Assembly: GCA_964036665.1 (NCBI GenBank) | Contig: OZ038531.1 | Location: 20,562,324 to 20,626,323, forward strand | Direction of reading: 5' to 3' | DNA from: Gordius sp. MW1 | Lineage: Eukaryota; Nematomorpha; Gordioida; Gordea; Gordiidae | DNA: 64,000 nucleotides | Shown: positions 28,900 to 39,088 of the stretch, in pieces | Layout: the number at the start of each line of letters is the position of its first letter | Position numbering within the stretch: position 1 is the first letter of the stretch | The notes under the pieces: generated by a model | The model's input: only the letters and a program-made list of their open reading frames with translations | Told to the model about the DNA's origin: nothing | The model's database searches: none | Translations under genes and position numbers: made by a program

Positions 28900-29750
28900 A
28901 TGGCGCGGTCGATATCTGTGGAACCAGAAGGTAATATTACATTACCTGCATACAATATTGAGGATAACATTAATTCTTATATATTTACCATTGAGAATAT
29001 CTTTGAAGCCAAAAAAGTGAAAAAATACAAGTTAGATACTCTGGGAAAGGCCTTGATTTTCGCTTATTTCGGTCAACGTAATATAGAAGAAATCAGAAAT
29101 TTCTTATATCCAAAAGATATTAGAAGTCTAAAGTATAAAGATTTGATAGATGTTATAAAAAAAAATTTCAAACCAAAGCTACAATCTTTCAAGCTAGAAT
29201 TGACTTTTTCAGATGTGTGAAATTAGAAAATGAAACAATTCAAAGCTATACTACACGATTAAAATCCAAATCACAAGCTTGTAATTTTATCAATTATTGG
29301 ACGAGAGAATTAGGGATCAATTTCTTCATGGAGTTAATAATCCTACCTTGGAGCTTGAGGTAAAAACACGTTGGCCAGAAGCAATAAATCAAGCTGGAGA
29401 GGTAATCTCATTTGAAGATATTTATAAAATGGCTGAATGCATGGAATTAGCAAACAAAGAAATATTTCCATCAATAGATATTAACAAATTACAAAGCTCA
29501 AGTAAAGGCAAATCAAATGAAGTATTTGAAAACCAAAATCAGTCAACAAATATCAAATTGATAAGAAATTGTACAAGATGTGGAAATAATCACCCTGTGA
29601 ATAGGTGCCCTGCATTTAATAAAACCTGCTATAAGTGTAACAAAAAGGGACATTTCTCTAAATTTTGTTTACAGAAATATGATGTCAACCAACTTAACAC
29701 TGTACAGCAGAACAAGAAGTCTGACAGTCAACAAAAAAACCATATATAGA
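28900..29750 (+). pseudogene. Element D gag
   Basis: Starts at ATG 28900, immediately after the LTR. Open to 29220 (LGKALIFAYFGQRNIEEI, IKKNFKPKLQSF), then a frameshift; 29223-29750 continues with the C-terminal half of gag (DQFLHGVNNPTLELEV). Two zinc knuckles follow: CTRCGNNHPVNRC (CX2CX3HX4C) and CYKCNKKGHFSKFC (CX2CX4HX4C). This is a normal retrotransposon gag in size, unlike ORF1 of A and B. The related element E has the same knuckle pair. Confidence 0.8.
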
Positions 29751-29754
29751 TGTA

Positions 29755-31645
29755 AATATCAACAACAAGCAATTTACTATGTTGTATGATACCGGTTCAT
29801 GTGTATCGGTGATAAATAAAAAAATGTATCAACTTCTGAAAAAACCCACAATACGTCCATGTCCAATAATAAAAGCTTATGGGAATAATCCTGTGCCACT
29901 TTGTGGTGAAACGTTGCTCCAAGTAATGTGTAATAATAAAATGTTAAAATTGCCTGCGGTTGTTACAACTGCTGAAGAAGAACCATTATTTGGTTTAATT
30001 GGATTCAAGCTTTCGACCTAAAACTTCCTTCTCAAATCAAAATCAATACCATACAAACAAAACCTGTTAATTTAGAAAAACCATGGGTGGAAAAATATTC
30101 AGCTGTTTTTAAGGATGGCACAGGTTGCATTAATGATTATGAGGTAAAAATTTTCTTAAAGGAGGAAACCAAACCCATAGCTTAATCTGCACGGAGAGTA
30201 CCTTTTCCTATACGAAAAAAGTGGAAGATGATAAAACAATTGTTGGACGAAGATATTATTGAACCTGTAGATCCTTCAAAAAACCCAATTCAATGGTCAA
30301 CACCAATAGTAAATGTCATTAAATCAAATGGTTCAATTAGAATATGTGGTGACTTTCGTGTAACATTGAATCCGTACCTAAGCCTAAACAATTATCTATT
30401 ACCAACATTTGATCATTTAATAATGAAGATTGCAGGAGGAGAAAGGTATACAATCATAGATCTACGCGATGCCTATTTGCAAATGAATGTGGCGGAAGAA
30501 TCAAGACCATACCTTACAATAGCTACACATATAGGGTATTATAGATATAAAAGACTTCCAATGGGATTGTCTATCGCACCAAACTTATTTCAGCAGTACA
30601 TGGAGAAGTTATTCGAAGGCATACCTCAAACAGGTGTTTTATTGGATATTATTATTACTGGTACAACTGAAGAACAACATTTGAAGAATTTAAACGCAGT
30701 ACTACAAAGAATTCAACGTGCGGGAATGAAAGCAAGAAGTGAAAAAGTGAAGTTCTTTCAGAAATCTGTCACCTATCTGGGACATAAAATTGACGCATTT
30801 GGAATTCATCCAACGGATGAAAGGGTCGAAGCAATAAAAAATTTTAAGACGCCGATAAATAAAAAAGAATTGCGTGCATTTTTGGGACTAGGTAAGTATC
30901 AAGAAAGGTTCATACCTCGATTACACGAAAAATGCGCGGAACTACATTCCTTAACAGGTTCTCTTATAGGATGGCATTGGACGCAGAGAGAAAACGATAT
31001 TTTTAATGAAGTAAAAAATTTGCTATCAGCTTCTGATACGATTGTTCCATATTCAACAAGTTTACCTCTAATTCTATCAGTTGACGCTTCTGAGTCGGGA
31101 TTAGGAGCTGTACTAGCTCATGTATTTCCGAACGGAGCCGAAAAGCCTATTGCATATGCTTTAGGCACCCTAAGCGAAGCCGAAAAGTATTATTCTACAA
31201 TTGACCGTGAAGCTAGAGCTATTGTGTTTGGTGTGGAAAAGTTTGACCAATATCTTCGCGGCCGAAAATTTACATTAATGACGGATCACAAACCGTTGGA
31301 AAGATTATTTGGAATTCAACGCGATTTACCTAAAGTGGTTAATAATAGATTGATTCGCTGGGCCTTGTTTTTAAATGAATATCATTACGAAGTCAAATAT
31401 AGAGCTGGGAAAAGTAACCAATGCGCAGATGCATTATCTAGGCTTCCGGACCCAAAAATTTATAAAGATTCAAATTTCATAAATAATGTCGGGGTATTAA
31501 TGTTAAATGATTTGTCATTGGATCAGAAAAAATTAAGAAACTCAATAAAAGCAGACCCAATATGCCGCGAACTTACTCTGGCTATTAGGAGAGATTGGCG
31601 GATAGAATTAAATAAAAGTTCATCGGATCTAAAAACTTACTGCTA
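29755..31645 (+). pseudogene. Element D pol: protease, RT and RNase H, integrase missing
   Basis: Protease MLYDTGSCVSVINKK at 29779. A nonsense TAA interrupts at about 30183, just before SARRVPFPIR. RT-RNase H is open for 472 codons (30228-31643) with STPIVNVIKSNG, YTIIDLRDAYLQM and YKRLPMGLS. The catalytic box reads GVLLDIIITG, so one of the two Asp codons is missing. RNase H has SVDASESGLGAVL, STIDREARAIVFG and MTDHKPLERLFG. The frame ends in KTYC-stop where the stop is supplied by the flanking duplication; integrase and 3' LTR are absent. RT is probably catalytically dead. Confidence 0.88.
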
Positions 31646-31845
31646 AGAATATATTGTGCAATTCTAAATGTAGCCAAATTTAATTCATGACTTTGTAGAT
31701 GCATATAGTTAGATACATGATCAACATAATTAAATAAATCAATTCTTCCGCGACATAACTTTGCATTAATCGATTAATATTTAAATTTCATATTTAAGAT
31801 TAACAGAGAAGACTTGCTTCCCTTGTGAAATATGTAACATATTTA

Positions 31846-34614
31846 CAGTCTTGTTAACGCTCCTTTTTAAAAGTAGCGATTCCCGCTCCAGCTCCTACCT
31901 TCTCAAAAGTAGCGATTCCCGCTCCCGCCTTCTCAAAAGGAGCGCTCCCGCTCCAACTAATGGAGCGGCGCTCCATCACCGCTCCTTTGATTTTTATTTT
32001 TTTTAGTAGGTACACGAAACAAAAAATTTTTTTTATCAAAACGTTTTATTTATATTATATGATTTATCAAAATATTTATAATATTTTATTAGCTTTTAAA
32101 AGTAATAAATGTTCTAAATGAGAATCTAACAAACACCCACGCCTCTCTCCTAAGACCTGTTTTGCGATACTAAATAGGCGCTCCACAGGAGCACTAGAGG
32201 GAAGCGCGGTATTGTATTTAATATAAATATTTTTTAATTCATGGAATTGTTCAAAAATAGTAATTTTGCTACCATTATCTAAAAAATATCTTTTCAATAT
32301 ATTATTTTCATGGTAATCGATTTCATGTAATCCAAAGAAATCATCCAAATCATTACAAGGTTCCCGTGAACTAGTTGTAGCTATTTTTCCGCCGGGTATT
32401 TGTTTCCTTATGAAATTAATTAATCTGGCTTTTTGTTCCATATTTTTTGGATCTTTTATCCATTCCCAATTCAATTTAAATGCAGGATGGACAATCGCTG
32501 CAATTATATTATCATCATTATAAATATTTGGAAATCTGTAATAAAGTTATTTAAATAGATATAAATTACGTTATTATAATATAAACCTTTTATTAATACC
32601 GCTAATTCATTTAATTTTGAAATGAGTTTAAAAATGGTAGGACTTAGGAAACCCATATCCATATGAAGCTCCCCTTCAAGAATTTTCAGAGATTTTTTAA
32701 TAGGTTCCATAACCTAAAATTTATTTATATCACTAAGATAACGATTATATTTGAATATTTACTTGACTATACTCTTTAATAAATTTACGTTCTTGGGAGT
32801 TAAAACGCATAAGCCCAAGATTATCACACAACTCATCAAGGTCCTTTTGTTTTTCATCTAACATTTTATCTAGCAAAACCATGGACTCATAATACAAATT
32901 CCACCTAGTGGAATTTGGGCATATTAGATACCTACCCAACTTTCTGATAATTTCGTCTGCCATATTTGTAGACATATTTTGTTTATTCCACAAAGATTGA
33001 CACTTTTGAAATAAACTTTGAGATACTATTTTAAAGCTTCTATCCCCTAAAGCTTTCTCTGCATCAACTGTTGCCACCAAATTAAGACTGTGACAAGCAC
33101 ATCTTGAATGTTGAGGGAGATAATCAAAGCTTTCTGCCCTATTATTTAGGATATAATCAATATCCACAAATTGCAAATCATCATCAATCTCATAACTTTT
33201 ATCTTCAAACATTCTAAAAAATAAAAGGAAAGTTACAATTTTAAAATATATATTTGAGATTACCTGTGTGCCTTCACAAAGTTCCTACCATTATTAGTAA
33301 TGGTTTTTATTACTTTATTCTGAATTTTAAAACTTTTGTGTATATCAATTATCATCTTGGCCAAAACATCAAAAGTATGCTTGCCTTGAACACGTCTTAG
33401 GGCTAATGCTGCTGATTTTCTTTGCAATGATTTTGTGTCAATCCAATGAGCAGTTACACCCAAAAAAGACCTTTATAAGTTAAATTAATCAAGCACATTT
33501 AAAAAAATTTAGACACTACCTTCTAAATCCACTCCAGCAATCAGCTGTGGTACACACATAAGATACTCCAGAAAGCATTTCTATAATATCATCCATCATT
33601 TTATCATAACGCAAACCTATCTTTGCTATTAGTGTTTGGCGGCACATTACCTTTGCTGAAGGGGAAAACGTTTGTATCATTTTGACAAAGCTAGGATTAT
33701 CTACAGTTGATAAAGGAACTAGTGTCTCAATGACATAATCAATGATTGCATTATCTCCTTCAGTTTTTGTAGGTTCATATGTTTTTTGACCAAAATTTAA
33801 TATTGACTGTTTTTTCTCAGAAGAGGGAAATTTATTATATTTATTTTATAGGTATTGATATGATTTTCAATTTTTGAATATTGATTATCATGTACTTTCT
33901 AAATGTAAATTAAATTTATAAGCTCAACTAATGTATGTAATGAATTGCCCAAATATAATTAAAACCATTTTAAAAAAATTATTATTAAATAAAGAAATAT
34001 TGATTTTACCTTCAAGTGTTTTTTTAAATTAAAGCTGCTAATTTTAGAGAAAGAAATAATTTTGTTATTAATGCACAATAGGCATTTCGCCTTTAATCTG
34101 ACTTTATCATCTGTAGTATCAATCAGCTTGAAATATTTTTTAAATGGTGGAAATGGAAATTCCACTTCGGTTTCTTCTTCATCTTCTATAATCTCTATCT
34201 CTAGATCCATGGAAAAACTATATTTTATTATATAAAAAATTAATATGACTTACAGTTTTTTAAAAATTCTTTAATATAAAACAGGAAAAACAGATGTTTA
34301 ATGTTTCAAATGATTAGATGAAAAATCAAAATAAAATTCGGCTCAACATTTAATAATGAATAAATTAAATTTAAATAAAATTATATTTTCATTAAATTTT
34401 AATTAACAAACATTATTAATATTTAAAAAATAATATAATTTATATATTAAATTTAAAGGAGCGGAGAAACGGCGCTCCTCCGCTCCAGCCCTAAAAGGAG
34501 CGATTCCCGCTCCCGCCCTCATTTTTAAATAGGAGTGGCGCTCCAGCTTTTTTTTAAAAAATGTAGCGGCGCTCAGGAGCGCCGCTACTGTAGCGCCGCT
34601 CCTTAACAAGACTG
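31846..34614 (-). mobile_element. Complete hAT transposon with 8-bp duplication
   Basis: 2769 bp with inverted ends CAGTCTTGTTAACG / CTTAACAAGACTG and a perfect CATATTTA duplication at 31838-31845 and 34615-34622. Subterminal zones carry many GGAGCG / CGCTCC repeats. It contains one intron-bearing transposase gene on the minus strand. Inserted in MULE copy 1. Confidence 0.92.
32076..34210 (-). CDS. hAT transposase, six predicted exons
   Basis: Predicted exons (minus): 34210-34010, 33815-33520, 33470-33264, 33213-32763, 32713-32587, 32497-32076, with introns bounded by GT and AG; the third junction (33519-33471) and the last (32586-32498) are the least certain. Exon 1 holds a BED-type finger (CLLC then HLK). 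Later blocks are TTADCWSG, GVTAHWIDTKSLQR, KVIKTITNNGRNFVKA, CACHSLNLVATVD, CPNSTRWNLYYESM, VHPAFKLNWEW. The end has the hAT dimerisation signature SSAPVERLFSIAKQVLGE and LDSHLEHLLLLKANK. The transposase cuts and pastes the element through the terminal repeats. No stop codon was seen within the predicted exons, so this copy may be active or recently active. Confidence 0.82.
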
Positions 34615-36060
34615 CATATTTATATCGATTTTGGTTTGGTGTTCGCGAAGATAATTTACAAAATCGTAAATATTGGGGTGGGCCTGACCAATAAGGCTCT
34701 TTATGCTATTGTGGTACCCCTCCAAATGGTTATTTGTGCGGGGCCCTGTTGCATTACGCCTCTGCCAAATTTCATAAGGAAAAGTGGCGCTTGGCCAGAT
34801 CCACGTTCTGTATATGTACGAAAAAAAATCGTACATATTTGTATTAGAGATAATGTGGGGGTCATTGATGATGTGAACAAAAGCTTGGAGCATATCATCC
34901 TCTCTTAAAAAAGGAAGGACCAAAGCGCGCCTTACCATTTATTAGTAAGGATCTTTTTCATACAAGGACCGAATACCTTCGTGTCCTAGTCGTCGAAAAA
35001 TCGCATGGGAGTAGTGGAACAAGCTACCTAAATTACATATTATTTATATAAACAATAAATTACCCTTTTGAAATGTTTTGTTTCTAAACTTACATCTAAT
35101 GGAGGTATTCACAAATGAAGATCAAGTTATTAAAGGTAGAGGTCCCCAGACTTGGACTTGTGAGACATTACCTACATGCATGAATTAGAAAGAATTACAT
35201 TTAAAATGTTTTGTTTCTAAACTTACATCTAATGGAGGTATTCAAAATGAAGATAAAGTTATTAAAGGTAGATGTCCCCGGACTTGCGAGACATTACCTA
35301 CATACATGAATTTGAAAGAATTACACATGAAATGTTTTGTTTCTAAAAAAGACTCACAATTTTGAACCTAAAACCTATTAAACTTAAACATAGGTAAATT
35401 TACATTAAAGCATGAGTTTACATTAAAACATTTTAATAAAGGATTATATTTTAAGTGGTATAAAAAATACCTGAGTCTTAAACCTATACATACATAAACT
35501 TAAATATGCCCAACATATTTTGTCAATATATTCTTTTCAAACATATCTTACAATTTATTGATGTATTGACGATGGAAGGGTTATGACTGGCACTATTATT
35601 AGCTTGTACATTTTGGATAATTTTTAAAAAAGTTTGAATTAATCTAATAGTTAACTCTAAACTTACTTGTTACATTATGAATGTTGAGGGTCTGCAATGG
35701 TGGAAGGAATTTGAAAGGGTAAGTTAGGGGAAGCTATAAGAAATAGAATTAAAAAAGTTTGAATCAATCTAATAGTTAACTCTAAATTTACTTGTTACAT
35801 TTTGAATGTTGAGGGTCTGCAATGGTAAACATGAAGGAATTTGAAAGGGTAAGTTAGGGAAAGCTATAAGAAATAGAATTTAATTATATATCATTACTTA
35901 TATGTGGGATATCGTCATCTTGGTGTGTCAGGTTAAATTGGGCATTATGTAAAATTGCTCTAGCTCCACATTTTTTGGTCCTACACCTATAGTATTTCTG
36001 CATTTTTTCCACACTTTTATGTTGGCGTATTAAAAATCACCAAATACCAGAATTGGTTTT
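34603..36060 (-). pseudogene. MULE transposase, copy 1 (broken)
   Basis: Read 5' to 3' on the minus strand: a FLYWCH-type finger near 36020-35900 (QKYYRCRTKKCGARAILHN), a decayed middle with repeats at 35330-35095, and an open C-terminal part 34938-34603 with ALVLPFLREDDMLQAF, NNHLEGYHNSIKSLIG and YDFVNYLREHQTKI. FLYWCH or similar zinc fingers N-terminal to a MULE catalytic domain are a known arrangement. The C-terminus is cut by the hAT insertion. Copy 2 (36695-38748) provides the DFExA-like catalytic region. Confidence 0.75.
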
Positions 36061-36253
36061 TTGATATGGGGATAATATAAATTCAATAGACATGGAATAA
36101 TGATAAAGCGTAGAAGGAAATGTTCAAAATGCGTGGGAATTAAAATATTTGGGAATGCGCAGCTATCTGATTGGTCAGACAAAAAGGGTTATCGATCGTT
36201 GACTCCTGTTAACGATTTATGAGCCGACCGTTTGTGAGTTGACTTGAAAGGGT

Positions 36254-36618
36254 TCTTAATACCTCATTCCTTCCTTTCCTCATTTTTAAAGGAAAGCATC
36301 ACAAGGAGGGCTTGCTATCCCCTGGAAAGTTTGTTATTGGGGTTGGCAGGGATATTAAAGAAGGATATACTTCAAATGGTTTTTGTTGTAAGGCAAAGAT
36401 ATTATTGGAGCGGGAAAAGGGGGTGGAGCTGTTTATTAGGGTAAGGGGTTTTGGTCTATTTAGTAGGCAAGAAGGGGGGGGGGTTGGAATCTGTTTTAGG
36501 CGAGGGGATATTGGGCTGTTTAGTAGGGGAGGGGGTTTTGGGATAATTATTTTGGGAGGGGCTTTTGGGCTAATTATTGGGGAATGGACTGGGCTAAATA
36601 ATTTTTTTAGATGTTAGA
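36254..36618 (-). mobile_element. Element B fragment between the two MULE copies
   Basis: Minus-strand piece colinear with 42145-42542 (Pro-rich ORF1 region and the following junction), ending GTTCTTAAT at the left where MULE copy 1 begins and TTAGATGTT at the right where MULE copy 2 begins. It is the spacer of the MULE palindrome. Confidence 0.7.
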
Positions 36619-36694
36619 ATAGAACCCTTTCAAGTCAACTCACAAACAGTCAGCTCATAAATCGTTAACAGGAGTTAACGATCGTTAACCCTTT

Positions 36695-38748
36695 TTGTCT
36701 GACCAATCAGATAGCTGCGCGTTCCCAAATATTTTAATTCCCACGCATTTTGAACATTTTCTTCTACGCTTTATAATTATTCCATGTCTATTGAATTTAT
36801 ATTATCCCCATATCAAAAAACCAATATTTGGTGATTTTCAATACGTCAATATAAAAGTGGGGGAAAAAATGCAGAAATACTATAGGTGTAGGACCAAAAA
36901 ATGTGGAGCTAGAGCAATTTTACATAATGCCCAATTTAACCTGACACACCAAGGTGACGATATCCCACATAGTAGTAATGATATATAATTTAATTCCATT
37001 TCTTATATCTCCCCTAACTTACCCTTTCAAATTCCTTCATGTTCACCATTGCAGACCCTCAACATTCAAAATGTAACAAGGAAGTTTAGAGTTAACTATT
37101 AAATTGATTCAAACTTTTTTAATTCTATTTCTTATAGCTTCCCCTAACTTACCCCTTCAAATTCCTTCCACCATAGCAGACCCTCAACATTCATAATGTA
37201 AAGTTTAGAGTTAACTATTAGATTAATTCAAACTTTTTTAGATATTATCCAAAATGTACAGGCTAATAATAGTGCCAGTCATAACCCTTCCATCATCAAT
37301 ACATCAATAAATTGTAAGATATGTTTGAAAAGAATATATTAACAAAATATGTTAGGCATATTTAAGTTTATGTATGTAATTAGGTTTAAGACTCAGGTAT
37401 TTTTATACCACTTAAAATATAATCCTTAATTAAAATGTTTTAATGTAAACTTAGCTTTAATGTAAGTTTACTTATGTTTGTATAGGTTTAAGACTTAGGT
37501 ATTTTTTATACCACTTAAAGTATAACCCTATTTTAAAATATTTTAATGTAAACTTATGCTTTAATGTAAATTTACCTGTGTTTAAGGTTAATAGGTTTTA
37601 GGTTCAAAATTGTGAGTCATTTTTAGAAACAAAACATTTCAAATGTAATTCTCTCTAAATCATGTTAAGTAATGTCTCACAAGTCCAAGTTCGGGGACCT
37701 CTACCTATAATAACTTCATCTTCATTTGTGAATACCTCCATTAGATGTAAGTTTACAAACAAAACATTTTAAATGTAATTCTTTCTAATTCATGCATGTA
37801 GGTAATGTCTCACAAGTCCAAGTCCGGGGACCTCTACCTTTAATAACTTCATCTTCATTTGTGAATACCTCCATTAGATGTAAGTTTAGAAACAAAACAT
37901 TTTAAATGTAATTCTTTCTAATTCATGTATGTAGGTAATGTCTCACAAGTCCAAGTCTGGGGGCCTCTACCTTTAATAACTTCATCTTCATTTGTGAATA
38001 CCTCCCTTAATTGTAAGTTTACAAACAAAACATTGCAAGTGTAATTCTTTCTAATTCATGTATGTAGGTAATGTCTCACAAGTCCACTCAACCTATGTCT
38101 TACTTTTTAACAAACTAAAAGATATTTGTTGTGAACATAATTTGGTTTTGCAGCCAAATTATGTTCAGGTTGACTATGAAATGGCAAGCATCCAGGCTTT
38201 TCGGGAATGTTTTCATGGTGTGACCGTAAAGGGTAATTTATATATTAATAATATGTAGGATGCTTGTTCCACTACTCCCAGGCGATTTTTCGACGACTAG
38301 GACACGAGGGTATTCGGTCCTTGTATGACGCAGATCCTTACTTGAAAAAAATGGAAAGGCGCGCTTTGGCCCTTCCTTTTTTGAAAGAGGATGATATGCT
38401 CTAAGTTTTTGTTCACATCATCAATGACCCCCACATTATCTCTAATACAAATATGTACGATTTTTTTCGTACATATAGAGAACGTGGGTCTGGCCAAGCG
38501 CCACTTTTCCCTATGAAATTTGCCAGAGGCATAATGCAACAGGGCCCCGCACAAATAACCATTTGGAGGGGTACCACAATAGCATAAAGAGCCTTATTGG
38601 TCAGGCCCACCCCAATATTTACGATTTTGTAAATTATCTTCGCGAACACCAAACCAAAATCGATATAAATATGTTACATATTTCACAAGGGAAGCAAGTC
38701 TTCTCTGTTAATCGTAAATATGAAATTATTAATTCAAATATTAATTGA
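36695..38748 (+). pseudogene. MULE transposase, copy 2 (broken)
   Basis: 36695-36988 is open and contains QKYYRCRTKKCGARAILHN followed by a His pair (FLYWCH-type finger). A catalytic region at 38058-38258 reads TYVLLFNKLKDICCEH and VQVDYEMASIQAF, the MULE D-x-E/D-x-x block. It is followed, after stops, by ALALPFLKEDDML and, at 38563-38748, MEGYHNSIKSLIGQAHPN and YDFVNYLREHQTKI. The region between is occupied by tandem repeats and lacks coding potential. Transposase would act on the 75-bp terminal repeats. Confidence 0.75.
37674..38100 (+). repeat. Tandem repeat, about 132-bp unit, four copies
   Basis: Units starting with CTCACAAGTCCAAGT near 37676, 37808, 37945 and 38074 include GAATACCTCCATTAGATG and AACAAAACATTTTAAATG. 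The left arm of the MULE palindrome (35095-35330) has only about two units, which accounts for most of the arm-length difference. Confidence 0.75.
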
Positions 38749-39088
38749 TTAATGCAAAGTTATGTCGCGGAAGAAATCGATTTATTTAATTATGTTGACC
38801 ATGTATCTAACTATATGCATCTACAAAGTCATGAATCGCCATTAGAAATTTAAATAAATTTGCCTACATTTAGAATTGCACAATATATTCTAAGTCAATT
38901 TAGTGTTTTTAAGTGATTTTATCACAAAAATTAAATTTATATATCAATGGCGTAGGGAGAAGTGGTTTTCGGGTTAGAACCCCTTATGATTTTCAATTTA
39001 TATAATTTTTATATTGTATATTTAATAAAAATAAATATTTGTTGGAATTTTACTTTTAGTATTTTATTATTTATACGCTATTGTCACT

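Larger units (their letters stand above)
28253..31642. mobile_element. Chimeric insertion: hAT ends plus gypsy-like element D, 8-bp duplication
   Basis: Inserted in MULE copy 1 with CTAAGAAT on both sides (28245-28252 and 31643-31650); the inverted MULE copy has CTTAGAAT once. The left edge is a hAT terminus, CAGTCTTGTTAAGGAG. The right edge, ACTTACTG, is internal to a gypsy-like pol, not a hAT terminus. Inside are a hAT 5' end (28253-28345), an inverted hAT 3' end starting CAGTCTTGTTAACG (28346-about 28515), more hAT sequence (to 28734), then element D from its LTR to RNase H. The 8-bp duplication implies that the whole segment was moved by hAT transposase using a cryptic right end. Confidence 0.7.
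26518..36253 (-). mobile_element. MULE (Mutator-like) copy 1, minus strand, with nested insertions
   Basis: Terminal inverted repeats of about 75 bp at 26518-26592 and 36180-36253 share CAAGTCAACTCACAAAC and ATCGTTAACAGGAGT. Both outer flanks are element B sequence broken at the same base (ATTAAGAAC). Removing the insertions at 28253-31642 and 31846-34614, each with an 8-bp duplication, joins 28252, 31651, 31837 and 34623 into a sequence colinear with copy 2 (36623-39089, inverted). Transposase remains lie at 36060-34603. The 26.6-28.05 kb part has no counterpart in copy 2 and is non-coding with tandem repeats. Confidence 0.75.

Noticed and set aside
37674-38100. Regularly spaced repeats suggestive of a CRISPR-like array
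   Set aside because: Units are about 132 bp, contiguous, in a eukaryotic transposon, with no unique spacers or cas genes.
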